A DNA stretch of 64,000 nt from Zoroaster sp. YZ-2022 (Eukaryota; Echinodermata; Asteroidea; Forcipulatida; Zoroasteridae): positions 1,798,001 through 1,862,000 of the forward strand of contig CM055822.1 in assembly GCA_029582265.1 (NCBI GenBank), in the 5' to 3' direction. The notes beneath the pieces were generated by a model. That model was given only the letters and a program-made list of their open reading frames with translations. It did no database searches and was not told where the DNA came from. The position numbers were made by a program, and so were the translations under genes. The number at the start of each line of letters is the position of its first letter. The first letter of the stretch is position 1. This document shows positions 35,126 through 45,545 of the stretch, piece by piece.

Positions 35126-35778
35126 CAATTATTAGTCTGTGAGCTTGTGTAGTCCATATGCATTTTCGGGTACAATCTATGAAACTCTCAGGATCTCATA
35201 TAAATATGTCAACAAATACAAAACTGCTTGATGCCATTTTTTTCATGTGCCCCCTATGGCGGCCATATTGAATTTTAAAATGTCCGCCATTTTTTAGCAT
35301 ATTATGTATATACTCTATGCATGGAAAAGGCCAACATATTAGAAAACTGATATAGATCTTCATTTTTCTACATTTATTAACTCTGGTAACACTATCAAAT
35401 TCTTTCATATGATATTAAAGGTGTTGCAGGCATTTGAAAATTCAAAATTGTCACCATTTAAGGCATATTAAAGATACTTTTTGTATCGTTTCAGTCAACA
35501 GGGGCTATCAAGCACTGATCATGAGTTAAAATAATTGTAAATGAATATTACATCAAAAACCATTGACTGATTAACATATGGTGGATTTTTATATTTGTAA
35601 CAAGGATTAACCAAATAACCAAGGTAAGACTGTACCTTTAAGCATTTTGTTTTGTTATGAAATATATACATATAAATACAAATATAAAAACGAACAAAAA
35701 CCTTGACCACTTACACAAGTGCCACTTGTCAACCCAACTATCTTATTAATAATATAATACAAATATATTTCTACCGAC

Positions 35779-36472
35779 TATGGCAAAACGGAAATTTACG
35801 AAACAAGCAAAACGTTCACAATCAAAACAGAAGAAACAATTTTCACTTGAACGCTCGACTAAAACCAAACAATACAAAAATAGTCTACTGACTATACTAG
35901 TAGAACAAAGTGAACAATTCATCAAATTGAAAACAATTCTCTGAGTAAAGGTTTAAACTTTGTTCCAACTCCTGCTAAACCAACCTGTTTGAGTGACATT
36001 GACGTCTTCCAAAGGAGAATGAGAATTGAATTCCTAATACCTAACAAACTTTCCAAAACCCATCCATTCAAACCACCATCCACTTGGCATCCAAAAACTA
36101 CACAGAGTCAACACTTGAAAACTATTTGGAAGCCACAAAATATGAACTTGCTCACATTCGTCTGAGAACTCAGAAAAAGAACATGACAAACACTGAACTA
36201 TCTGAGGAACAACCCTGAAATCGTGATCAAACCAGGAAGAGGCATCTGCATTATGAACTGCTCCGACTACCTACAGGTTGGATACAAACATCTCGAATCA
36301 GAGCACTACACCGTCTTCGATCAAGATATTACACAAGAAACCATCCTTTTAGTTCTTAATGTCCTAACCGAAATGCGAAACAACACACTCTCGACAAACA
36401 CACTCTGGCATATCTCGATCCGAGCTCACAGGCATGTCACATTCCAACAATGTATTTTATTATTGTAATATT
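35779..36472 (+). pseudogene. Penelope-like retroelement, N-terminal/RT fragment
   Basis: An opening ORF (MAKRKFTKQAKRSQ...) is rich in Lys/Gln. In another frame SLSKGLNFVPTP appears, and after two more frame changes NPEIVIKPGRG followed by a DYL...HL...HY stretch. These match the region before and at the start of the RT of Penelope-like elements ('LSKGL.F.PTP', 'IVIKPADKG'); here the Ala-Asp of that motif is missing. The catalytic YADD region is absent. It is broken by several frameshifts and clearly dead. Confidence 0.6.
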
Positions 36473-36474
36473 CT

Positions 36475-36800
36475 TGTTAAGAACAAAAAACACGTTAGCA
36501 GAGGTGAAGTGTACTGGAAAACCGTCTTACAACTCCCACAAGACTTTAATTAGATACAAGTTTGGAATTTTAAGATTAAAAAGCTACCTATAAATAAATA
36601 TAAAGAATTTAGTTTTAAATTAATATACAGCATCCTCCCAAATAAAACTAATCTGACTAAATGGAATTTAAGTAACTCGTCTAGTTGTACTATATGTAAT
36701 GAACTTGATGACCTCAATCACTATTTGTTTTCCTGTAAGTCTCTGAAACAATTTTGGAACAATATTGGCTATCTCATGAATCTTTTCTACTCCCTATAGT
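36475..36800 (+). pseudogene. LINE C-terminal (zf-RVT-like) fragment
   Basis: Across frames it reads EFSFKLIYSILPNKTNLTKW, then SSSCTICNELDDLNHYLFSC and FWNNIGYL. The pattern C..C....(D/E).HYLF.C is the zinc-binding C-terminal module of L1-like non-LTR elements. It interrupts the Penelope-like relic, so one inserted into the other or they were joined by rearrangement. Confidence 0.55.
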
Positions 36801-36934
36801 AACCCTATAGAAACACCAACAATGAGGAAGATTTCACAGAAAAAGTCAAAATTTCTCACCAAAAATGATTAGCTAGCAGAGGCTATACTCAAACTGAGAT
36901 AAACAACACAACACAAAGTGTCACTGGCCAACCA

Positions 36935-37175
36935 GCTAAACTGATTCACAAATTACCAAAAGATAAACAGAACAACGACTTATAATCCCTTCATAAACCA
37001 CAAACGATGTGAAACAAGCAGTACACAAACATTGGCCTCTGATACAACAAAACCAACAAACTCTCGGAAATATTTCCAAAACAACCCTTTGTTGCATTCA
37101 GAAAGGCTCAAAACATTCGGGAGAAATTAATCCGAGTAAATCTCACAAATACAGATCCAAAAGGATCAACTCAAA
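36935..37175 (+). pseudogene. Penelope-like C-terminal connector fragment
   Basis: Split across frames: AVHKHWPLIQQNQQTLGNI and then PFVAFRKAQNIREKLIRVNL. 'H..W.L......L..IF...P..AFR..KN.R..LV...L' is the connector that follows the RT in Penelope-like elements, ahead of the GIY-YIG nuclease. No nuclease motif follows; a short GGGACCC repeat does (37190-37222). Confidence 0.55.
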
Positions 37176-37340
37176 AACTCACTCCCAGGGACCCCAGGGA
37201 CCCAAGGGACCCCAGGGACCAGTTTGAGATTTTCATGTCAACATATAAAGCATTTTCTCTAGATTTTGATGGAAAAAGAAAAATCCTGAAATGTTGTTGG
37301 GAACATTGTTAATTTTCACAATACATTTGGGAGGTCACTT

Positions 37341-37474
37341 TTGAAAATTGGGTCCAAGTTTAGGGTTTTGCCAGAGCCAGTCACATCTGGCTTTTTTGAA
37401 GAACCAGATGAAAATTGGGTCCAAGTTTAGGGTTTTGCCGGAGCCAGTCACATCTGGCTTTTTTGAAGAACCAG
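37341..37474 (+). repeat. 67-bp direct tandem duplication
   Basis: GAAAATTGGGTCCAAGTTTA...GAAGAACCAGAT occurs twice back to back with one substitution (GCCAGAG/GCCGGAG), so it is recent. It contains no gene. Confidence 0.9.
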
Positions 37475-37479
37475 ATGAA

Positions 37480-38770
37480 ACACTTAATGTTGTGCTCTCT
37501 TTATTAGATGAACAAATCACATAAACAGAACGAACGAACGAACTCATACAAAACGGACACATTAATTACAACCTTTTGGAAAACATCAATTATGTCTTAT
37601 CCAAAAATAAGACAGGAAACAATCCGGTTCTAACTTCTATTGAACCAGCTATTGCAATTGATGTTTGCCTGCAATTGAGGCATGAAAGCGTAGCTATTGC
37701 TACCAAAGGATCTGAAAAAAATATCCTGTCTCTTCAACACATTTCCCCTTTTTTAACCAATCGGTAATTTTTGGTAGGCCTACCTTTAAACAAAGGGTTA
37801 ACTATTTCCACAAACTATATTGTCAAACCGACAAACAACGCAAATAGTCAGTTACGGAGCCATATCATCTTGTACGAAAAATACAATTTGAAAAACAAAT
37901 CAACAAAGATGTAGTGTCACTAAATGGGATTACATGCACCATTATTTTTCACTCAAATCTGATGTTTATACAATTCTTTTAAACAAAAACTCCTGTGACA
38001 GCCACTGTAGGTCACCTTTCACGTCAGCTTTTAGAAATAAAAATTTTAAGACACGAGAAAAATATTACAGGACACCGAAAAACATGACTCCCACATGGTC
38101 CAGTGGTAGTCATGTACCTTGACTCCCCCACAATACTCATGATCGATGCAAAACAACAACACTGAGGTTTTTCTACAAATGTCTGTGGCAAATATCGTGC
38201 CAACAGTGTATGACTGTTAAGAATAATGTTATTTGTTCTACTTACGAAGATATTGTGACACACAACCATGCAACAAAGACAGTTCAATGATGGGATTGCA
38301 ACGACGCGTAGAGACATGAATCACGTAGCCGTACATGTGCACTGCACCGCACTGTAAGTGATTTTCGGATACAGTGCGAAGTGACTGTCCCGGCTGCGAA
38401 ATTGACACCAATTGAGAATACTATTGCACAGTGGTAATAGAAAGGATTCCAAACAATGCGTGGTGCGTCAATTGGGAAAAAGTGTAGTCTTTTCGTAAAT
38501 TTTCGTTTCGTCGTCTGCGTTTTAGTTTGAAAAATGCCTCGAAAAACATCATTCCGGTGATAGAAAAAAATGGCATCAAGTTGATTTTAATTCTTTATGG
38601 TTTGAAGAATAATCCATGAAATTTTCAAAGATTGTACCCGAAGTTGCATATGGGGGACTTTTTTCGACGATAAGCCCACAGACTATATATATAAAACTAC
38701 TTAATAATATCATCAACTTTATTATCAGGTGAATTTTGTTATTTTTGAATAAGCAATTCCATTTTTACAG
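37480..38770. other. Non-coding; no gene seen
   Basis: A+T-rich; short ORFs lack motifs. The 3' end reads CCATTTTTACAG, a plausible splice acceptor for the exon that follows. Confidence 0.45.
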
Positions 38771-39133
38771 TCAAGACAAAGACTTCCAACAAGGATATGG
38801 CTAACACCTGCAAAACTGGTCTAAAGACAGCGACTGTGGTCTTGGGGTGTGATTGTTTGATTCAGTACTACGTTATTATCTATCCTCTTTGTATTTTAAC
38901 GTTGTGCCTTCAAGTGGCGGCGAAGGTGTGTTATCTCGATCAAGAGCAGGACCAGCAAGGCAAACTCCGATGGATCAAGCCAGTTGAGCTCAAGGATCGC
39001 TGCTCGTGCACAAGCATCAGACCAGGCGGCGTTAACATGTATACACCGCAGAGACACTATGAACCACACTACACCGATCATCCACTGTTCACGGACGATC
39101 AGAAAAAGATTCGCAAATACTTCAATTGTCAAG
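38771..39133 (+). CDS. Candidate exon encoding a membrane- or secretion-targeted Cys-containing segment
   Basis: The open frame is bounded by TTTTTACAG before 38771 and CAAG|GTAAGC after 39133. It is exactly 363 nt and phase 1 at both ends, so it could also be an inserted cassette. It has its own ATG at 38797, followed by a hydrophobic stretch at about residues 26-42 (YYVIIYPLCILTLCLQVAA) that fits a signal anchor or long signal peptide. A polar region with Cys (DRCSC, YFNC) follows. No family was recognised. It is frame-compatible with the locus B exon at 48759 and with the signal exon at 20998, so it may be an alternative or additional locus B exon. Transcript evidence is lacking. Confidence 0.4.
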
Positions 39134-40330
39134 GTAAGCCTTTGAAGAGTGCAATCGTGATTACAAGGAATCGATACAACAAATAATCAATAAAAATATC
39201 AATTACATCATTGGGCTACGTGTCATTGGTAATTCACGTTAAGCTGAAAGCATACCCAACTTGGAGTGAAGTATTATGTCACGGGTGCTCTCATTTAGGT
39301 CTACATAATTTGTTTAATGTAAAAATCAAATTTCAAATTAATAAATGGACAAAACATCACGTGTGCCTATCAAAACTAGGTTAGTTGGGGTATATATCAG
39401 CATTGAGAAAGAATACTGCCCTCGTTTTACTAGTACCTGTGATTTAAATTCATTTGAATATTTCCAGTTTTCTCAGAATTCTTTATTAATATTTGTAAAA
39501 AAAAAATGTGTCCCAGATCACAGAATATCGCTTTCTTGGGCGGGCCCTGTACCGAAGTCTGCTGCCACCAACGTCGTAAAAGTCTCCCATTGCAAATTAC
39601 ACACTGGACCAATTCCATAGAGCTGTTAAGCAAATAATTTTGCTTACCAATTACTTTTACTAAGATTAACAGACTACCAGGCAAAATACATAGTTACATT
39701 CTGTATGGCAATTTAGCGGGTAACTAACAGTATATGTTAAGCCTCACTTTTTGGAGCGAAGGCGCAATGGCAAAACTAGTGGATAACACGTGATGTCTAC
39801 TCCACCAATAAAATGTCAAGGATTTATGTGTGAGTTTTATAAAGCAAACTATGTTAATGTAAAAACAATCCTCCATGTTTGCATCATGACGTCAACAGTT
39901 TACTTTAGGGCATTATCAAGATTCTTCCTTCTCGAGCCTTATATCGGGATTTCGAATTTCGACCTCTTCGTCTCTTGTTATATACCTTCTCGCATTTGCT
40001 GTCATTTGCTCTGTATCCCTCAGTAGTAGACTAAATGAGGGTTCTACGATTTTTATAAAAATTGATATTTTAAAATATCATTTTTTTTTTAAATCTTAGT
40101 AGTGGGGAAATCCCCCATTGCTCTTTGCCGGTTTTACGATTTTGTGATTTTCCCATCGCTCTTTGTTAGTTTGGATGTATAGACAATGATTGACCTGACC
40201 TTGAACCATGATGCGTAGTAATGTATTGAACTGGTTTAAACTAGTTTTAAAAAGGGGTGAGCTGCCTTGTAGCAAATGATGAAAAATAAAAAAAAATAAA
40301 ATAAAATAAAAAAAGCTTCTATAAAAATTT
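39134..40330. other. Non-coding; no gene seen
   Basis: A+T-rich with T and A runs near 40080 and 40290-40315, the latter at the left edge of the viral element. No recognisable gene. Confidence 0.45.
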
Positions 40331-40427
40331 AAATAATAAAATCTAGTATTATTGTAAATACGATTGTCAACTACGGATCAAAGAGCAAAGCGCAACTCAA
40401 AGAGTTTATTGAAAAAAAAATATTAAG

Positions 40428-40787
40428 ATGGGTGAACACACTGGAAAAAACGGTCGACTGATTAAAAACGATTACCTCTTGGCGGTTAAAAAATATGTAG
40501 ATAATTTACCGCCTAAAAAAATTATTCCGTGCGAATGGCTTTTAGTGGGTAAAACCAGTAAGTGTTGTCTACCTAGGTGTGGCAGGAGACTATTTTGTCC
40601 GCTACATCAGTACCGTATTCGTAAAGGAACATCTATATCGGCTCCATGTAGAGGGTGAAAAAGGGTACTAAAACAAAGTTGCATTCATGTACGAAATGTG
40701 GAGCTTATAGAAAATTCATTTCTAAACCGCGATGAAGCGAGAGCTAGAAGAAATTTTAAACTCGTTATGGAAGAATTAAAAAGTTGA
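40428..40787 (+). pseudogene. Viral-element small Cys/His protein, frameshifted
   Basis: ATG at 40428 gives 76 residues with Lys-rich helices, then a cluster C46 C47, C51, C57 and H60 and the stretch QYRIRKGTSISAPCRG before a TGA. A further CxxC (CTKCG) and a helical tail ending ELKS continue in another frame to TGA at 40785-40787, so one frameshift near 40658 probably split the gene. The spacing suggests a zinc-binding protein, possibly a transcription or late regulatory factor of the element; function is not established. It converges on the next gene with a short overlap. Confidence 0.55.
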
Positions 40788-41006
40788 ATTGAACAGTATG
40801 CCGGTTCTCTATCGAGGAAAAAACAGGGTTGATTCGTCGATCCTTTCCACTCGAGGTTTATGGGTAGTCTTCCCATTAAATTTATCAACGGTATCGTTTG
40901 GCGAATTTCCCTCGTAGCGATACGTCCATGATATTCAAGTGGATGTATCGTCATTATTGGATGAAATTGGTTTGCTCGTAAAGCTCGGACCGTAAATACT
41001 CGCCAT
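40776..41006 (-). pseudogene. Viral-element small protein with in-frame TGA and TAG
   Basis: The minus-strand ATG at 41006 opens MASIYGPSFTSKPISS, then a TGA at codon 24. The same frame carries on with WTYRYEGNSPNDTVDKFNGK and KPRVERID to a TAG at codon 66 and a final TAA at 40776-40778. The composition (Ser, Asn, Thr, few rare residues) is much more protein-like than that of the longer overlapping open frame at 41029-40685, which I regard as a shadow. It is probably a structural or accessory protein of the element. Function unknown. Confidence 0.5.
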
Positions 41007-41019
41007 TTATATTTACTAT

Positions 41020-41530
41020 TTAAAAACATTTATTAATTTCGACGGTTATAATGACAGGCGTACCGTGATTATTAATTTCTTTACCGCTCGAATCTTTAAT
41101 TTTAAAACTCAATTCGTTAAAAGTTCCAGTCGTTAGATTTTTTCGTAATGTATTAGAATATTCTATCCAGGTACTTTCACCAAATTTTACATCTTGTATG
41201 GGTAAAACATTTAAAATACTCGAAGGTTTACCGTGTTAAAAATTTTCGCTAGTAGAAATTTGATCGCAATGAATGTACATTATTTTAAAAGGCTGCAAAT
41301 CAATTTTTCCATTATACGTCCCCTCGCTTAGTAATTCATCCGAAAGCCCGAGTAAATTGGCTAGCCCGGAAGAAAATTTGATTTGATACCTTTGATCATT
41401 AATTTTGAGCAAAGATTCACCGGTTTTTCATTAATGTCGAGTGTTACCCAGGGTGTGTTACGTACGATAATATCGATATTTGCAATCTTCTATTCAGAGG
41501 TACCAAGATTCTTTACAATACGTTCGATCG
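41020..41530 (-). pseudogene. Viral-element putative minor structural protein, broken
   Basis: Minus strand. The C-terminal 68 codons are open and read like a beta-rich domain, with TFNELSFKIKDSSGKEI and TPVIITVEINK ending in TAA at 41020-41022. Upstream in the same frame are an internal TAA (41236-41238) and the stretch RYQIKFSSGLANLLGLSDEL. A frameshift near 41425 in an A run connects to a further stretch with RNTPWVTLDINEK, and a TAG lies at 41490-41492. Polinton-type elements carry a jelly-roll penton or minor capsid protein in comparable modules, and this is the best candidate, but the assignment is by analogy. The start is unresolved. Confidence 0.45.
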
Positions 41531-41576
41531 CAGTTAAACTTTGTCATCGGAGAAGATTTATACCTTATGCCATCCG

Positions 41577-41876
41577 ACATGAATTTGCGAATAGGTACGT
41601 ACGTGGGATACAACAACAATATTTTGATCGCAACATTAAATCTGTCGCTAGGATCGAATCAAGACACGAATTCAACGCCCGTTCCCCCTCCGCCACCATC
41701 ATCCATCGATACACCACCATCCATCGATACTCAGCAACCACCGCCATATATCGATACCCAGCAACCACCGCCGCTATCTATCGATACTCACCAAGAGGAA
41801 AAAAAATTCTCTAATATTTGGTCTCGCGATTGCTTTTGGGCTAGGCGTGGCTATTTACGAGTTTATTCAACGTTGA
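41577..41876 (+). pseudogene. Viral-element Pro-rich single-pass membrane protein, frameshifted in a poly(A) run
   Basis: ATG at 41577 starts MPSDMNLRIGTYVGYNNN, then a Pro-rich repeat region with three SIDT/YIDT-type units (about 41688-41790). The frame changes at an eight-A run (41799-41806). After it, another frame encodes SLIFGLAIAFGLGVAIYEF, a clear membrane helix, and stops at TGA 41874-41876. The open frame extends upstream to 41480 without an ATG. The gene ends tail-to-tail with the next minus-strand gene, overlapping by 10 bp. Probably a small virion membrane or spike-type protein; function unknown. Confidence 0.5.
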
Positions 41877-43102
41877 CCCTGTAGATAAAATAAAACCATG
41901 GCTCCGACTCCACTCACGAGTAGCCACACATGTTCCGCCAACCATCCTACCGCTCGTGAAAGATTCATCAATAACCAACTCAATACTCCTCCGATGATAC
42001 CCGGTAGAGAATCCAAGGCTTTTAATCCAAGTTTCTTTAGTAGATTCGATAGATTTTTGAGAGTTTTTTGTATCCAGCCTTTTACGGTACCGCCATTTGG
42101 TGTAGGCGTAGGTGGTGGAGGTGGCGTTTGAATCGGTTTTACGCTCGCTACGATCGAAGCGACGATGGTACTGATGGCGAGACTAATTGCCGCTAATATA
42201 CTGACTATCGTTACGCCTTGTTCTCTAAATAAAGTTTAAATTTTTTCACCCAACCCGACGTCTCTTTCCAAAATTGTATTAATCGTTTCTTTGATTCTAT
42301 TGATTTGACTACGAAGAACGCACTCATTCGTACTAGCAACCTCTAATCTCACTCGTCTTTCGTCTTGTTTTTCTCGCAGCTGTTTACGAATCTCTACGGT
42401 TACTTCTTCATATCCCCGCTCAAGAGCATCAAAAAGTATTTCTTGAATATCCAAGATTTCTTTATCGAGTTTACTCAATTTGGCTAAATTATTTACGAGT
42501 TCACCTCGAGTCGTTTGCAAGGCTTTATCGAGACCCAACAGTTCTCGCAATGGAAGTCCATCCGCTCGAAGAATAGAAATTGTTTCATGGGTGTCTCGTT
42601 CTACATTCGTCGCGACTTGCGGTAAATCTTGCATCGGAATGCTTTCAACAATTATTTCATCGAGATTACTAACGGGTGTTTGTAACGCCTCACGAGTCTT
42701 TTTCGAGATCTTAGTAACGTAATCGACTATACCTAGATCGTCTCAGATGAAATTCAAACCGTACTTTTGTTTGAGAGTAGATATAGCTAAAGATTTTCAC
42801 TTTTCTTTTTCGTTACTTAACGAGATTAATTTATTGTCTTTTTTAAAATAAAGTTTCGAGTCTTTGTACTCGAATTTATTGTATTCTCTCGCAATGGGCT
42901 CGTATCCGACTTGTTTGTAAAAATCATCTACAACATCATTAACGAGTTCTTTCCTCAATGTAGGGAGATTGTCAGCGGATAACGTGACTCCTTCGTACCG
43001 CGTATGATAAGTCACCGGCAGCTGTGGTAAATTTTCCATCTCGATTTGTTCGTAATCGCCGTCGTCTTGAACGTTTTCCGTCAGCGGATTAAAATCATCC
43101 AT
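41867..43102 (-). pseudogene. Viral-element coiled-coil plus membrane-helix protein with three in-frame stops
   Basis: One minus-strand frame runs 411 codons from ATG 43102 to TGA 41867-41869, broken at codon 102 (TGA), codon 120 (TGA) and codon 289 (TAA). The N-terminal part is acidic. The middle (codons about 150-285) is a long heptad-like, Lys/Glu-rich coiled coil. After the third stop come a hydrophobic helix (VTIVSILAAISLAISTIVAS), a Pro/Thr linker and two more hydrophobic or amphipathic helices around LPGIIGGVLSWLL. Continuity of frame and theme across the stops argues for one gene. Related proteins occur in Polinton-like elements of cnidarians; role unknown, probably structural. Confidence 0.55.
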
Positions 43103-43151
43103 TTCAACTCATTCTGCCATACTATTTACTACATGATTTATAAATTATGTT

Positions 43152-43598
43152 TTATTTTACATCTTTTTTGAATAATTTATAACTCACGTAGCCTACTACT
43201 CCCATGCCCAACATGATAAACAAGACTTCTCTAGTTTTTTTTATATCTTCGCTAGGAGCGTAAAAATCGGCTAGTTTAGGCTCGTCGTATAAATTTGGCG
43301 GTAAATCAAATTGACTGCCGGTAACGATATAATATTCATTCATCGCTTCGTTTATATCGGTAAAAGTTTTTTGAGCGCGCGATTCTTTCTTGAGTCGGTC
43401 GTTCATGTAATCTAGATATATTGAGCGCTCTTTGGACCATTCATCTCTAGCTTTAGCAAGTTGTTCTAGCGCTAAATCGTGCCTCTTTCGTTATTTTTCC
43501 GCTTCGTTGGAACGTAAACTGGAAAATAAAAAATTTGATCCGGAAAAAGCGAGGGCGTTTACTATGGCGCCTCCAATCATCATAGCTATAGGCACCAT
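43152..43598 (-). pseudogene. Viral-element small membrane-anchored protein with one in-frame TAA
   Basis: ATG at 43598 gives a hydrophobic start (MVPIAMMIGGAIVNALAFSG). An in-frame TAA lies at codon 36 (43491-43493), followed by a basic coiled segment and then 84 codons open to 43152 with KTFTDINEAMNEYY, KLADFYAPS and a C-terminal membrane helix (VLFIMLGMGVVGYVSYKLF). Frame continuity from 43598 to 43152 is exact. It lies head-to-head with the capsid gene, with an A+T-rich shared promoter region of about 50 bp. Function unknown. Confidence 0.55.
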
Positions 43599-43651
43599 TT
43601 TATTATAAACATTTTTATTAAATTAATAAAATAATAGTACATGTTTTAAAT

Positions 43652-44934
43652 ATGACCGAAGCATTCGGGCACAAACTAAATCCGTACCGGCGATTGAGAA
43701 ATTCAAAAGGTATAAAAGGATTGCGCCAAAAAGTTGTCATCACAAACAATCCGAGCACTATGAAAACCAACTGTTGACGGTTCGTTTCCAAAATTTGGGG
43801 AAAGACGACGTGATCGTTCCCGGTTTGGCCAAATTGGCTTTTAACATTACTCTAGAATCCGCCGAAGATGACGAGCGAACTATTATAGGCAGAGCCATCG
43901 TTAAAAAGATTTCCATTAAAATTGAAGGAAATGGAGTGTATTCTTTAGACGATGCGGATGTGCACAAGTGTTTCAAAGACACGTGGTTGACGAGACACCA
44001 ACTCGAAAATCTAGCGTATCAAGGAATCGAATCGGATAATATAACTAAATTAAGAGTAGGCGCCAGCAACGGCGATGTTGCAGCTAATCAAGGAAAAGAT
44101 AAGGCTGTCGCGGATACCTATAAAAATAGATTTTACATTCCACTCGACTTTGAACTATTGACCGATCATCAACCGAATTATCAAGCCGGGCTGGCGGATC
44201 GGTTGAGTTATGAACTCTCGTTTAATAAATATTCCAAAGTCATCGTAAGCTCAGACGTTGATAGCAAATATATCATAAGCGGAATTTCTCTAGAATACGA
44301 GATTGTCACCAATTCACAACTTGCTACAATGATTAAAAATCAATATAGCGCAAAGTTTGCGGTATTGTACGACAGAGTCTTGAGACATAGAATAATACCG
44401 CTAAACAAGAAAGATCAGACGTGGAATATAAATCTCAATACTCCGGCAAAAAGCATGAAGGGAATATTGATGCTATTCAAAGAGCCTACTGAAAAGTCTT
44501 CTTTAAAATTTTATAATTCAAAGATTGATAAAATCTCAATTACTATCGAAGGAGTCCCCAATCAATTTTACGCTCAAGGGATGCGCAGATATCAACACTG
44601 GGAAGAAATTCAGAAATATTTCGGAGATTCGAGAGAAGAACACGCTATGGGAGTAACCAAGGTTTTAGGTTTGTTGGATATGAAGCTCAAAGATTACCTC
44701 ATAGATAAACACGGCTTGTTTTTAGATTTGAGAAGCAACGATGATAATAAAGTTCATGGTAGTGGCAGACGGGTAGAAAACGCATCCGAAGGGATTACCA
44801 TTCAGCTCGAAAAGCAGTCGGAGACTAATATTACTGGCGAATTAAACTGCTACATTTACATCATTATGGACGCTCAACTCAATATCGAAAATGGGCGGTT
44901 TCATTCCGCAATATATTGCAAAAAATCATGTTGA
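43652..44934 (+). CDS. Major capsid protein, double-jelly-roll type (viral element)
   Basis: This is the best-preserved gene of the element. From about 43711 the frame is open to TGA at 44932-44934. Landmarks: NLGKDDVIVPGLAKLAFNI near the start; FYIPLDFELLTDHQP with a following LADRLSYELSF, the loop-and-strand pattern of double-jelly-roll capsids; VLYDRVLRHR; an SMKGILMLF strand; and GSGRRVENASEGI with DAQLNIENGRF at the end. No ATG occurs in this frame until about residue 190. A short frame from ATG 43652 ends at 43776, so a 1-nt shift near the N-terminus is likely and the true start is unresolved. The product would form the icosahedral shell. Confidence 0.75.
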
Positions 44935-45545
44935 ATATTATTAAACATGTTACCAAAATATCCACACGCTGCGGAAAAACAGAATTTGTTTTAAATCTAT
45001 TAGAACAAGGAGAACATCGTAGATATTTTGAGCGTATGGTCATACTATGTCCGACCATTGCCGAAAATCTCGCCTACCAAAACAGAAGGTGGATTTGGAA
45101 CGATGAGCGAGTGTACATTAACGACTTGACCGACTCGACGCTACACAAAGTTATCGAGATTTACCACGATGTCTTTAAAGGAGATGAGACGCTGTTTATC
45201 ATCGACGACTGCTCCGCAACCAAAGGGTTAAAACATAGAAAATACGACGAGAATAATAAATGTATGATTAGCGAGTTGGCTTTTAGCGGTAGACACGCCA
45301 ATTACAGTTGTTGAATTCTTTCTCAAAAATATAACAGCGTGTTGACAGATTTTAGAGAGCAACTAAAGTGGTTGTATATATTTTATTGCAAAGATAGAGA
45401 CTCGTTCGAAAATTGTCTTCGAGAAAATGACGTCATACCGAACCAAGAGACCAGAAGAGAAATTAATCAAAAATTTTCAAAAGCCAAACATTGCAAGTTG
45501 ATTTTAAAAACGGATCAACCAACCAATTACGTAGTACTAGATGGA
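44928..45545 (+). pseudogene. A32-like packaging ATPase (FtsK/HerA superfamily), one in-frame TGA
   Basis: ATG at 44928 overlaps the capsid stop by a few bases. Walker A is CGKTEFV at residues about 17-23 (the preceding Gly positions are altered: STRCGKT). Walker B is TLFIIDDCSATK near residue 91. The LAFSGRHANYS segment precedes an in-frame TGA (45312-45314), after which the same frame continues with SQKYNSVLTDFREQLKW, ENDVIPNQE and KTDQPTNYVV. In this family the TGA position is normally Trp. The frame then enters GC-rich DNA and ends at 45728 with unrelated residues, so the natural C-terminus is lost near 45545. It would pump DNA into the capsid. Confidence 0.75.

Noticed and set aside
40685..41029. 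114-codon minus-strand open frame
   Set aside because: A neighbouring frame from ATG 41006 has a more protein-like composition despite two stops; the 114-codon frame also overlaps antisense the tail of the Cys/His protein gene.
41898..42131. Plus-strand 77-codon ORF with a Gly-rich end
   Set aside because: It lies antisense to the minus-strand membrane-helix protein, whose composition and frame continuity with the upstream coiled coil are much more convincing.
40776..45545. Alternative genetic code (TGA = Trp) for the viral element
   Set aside because: TAA and TAG stops and several frameshifts occur too, and TGG is used for Trp in the capsid gene; simple decay or sequence error explains the pattern better.
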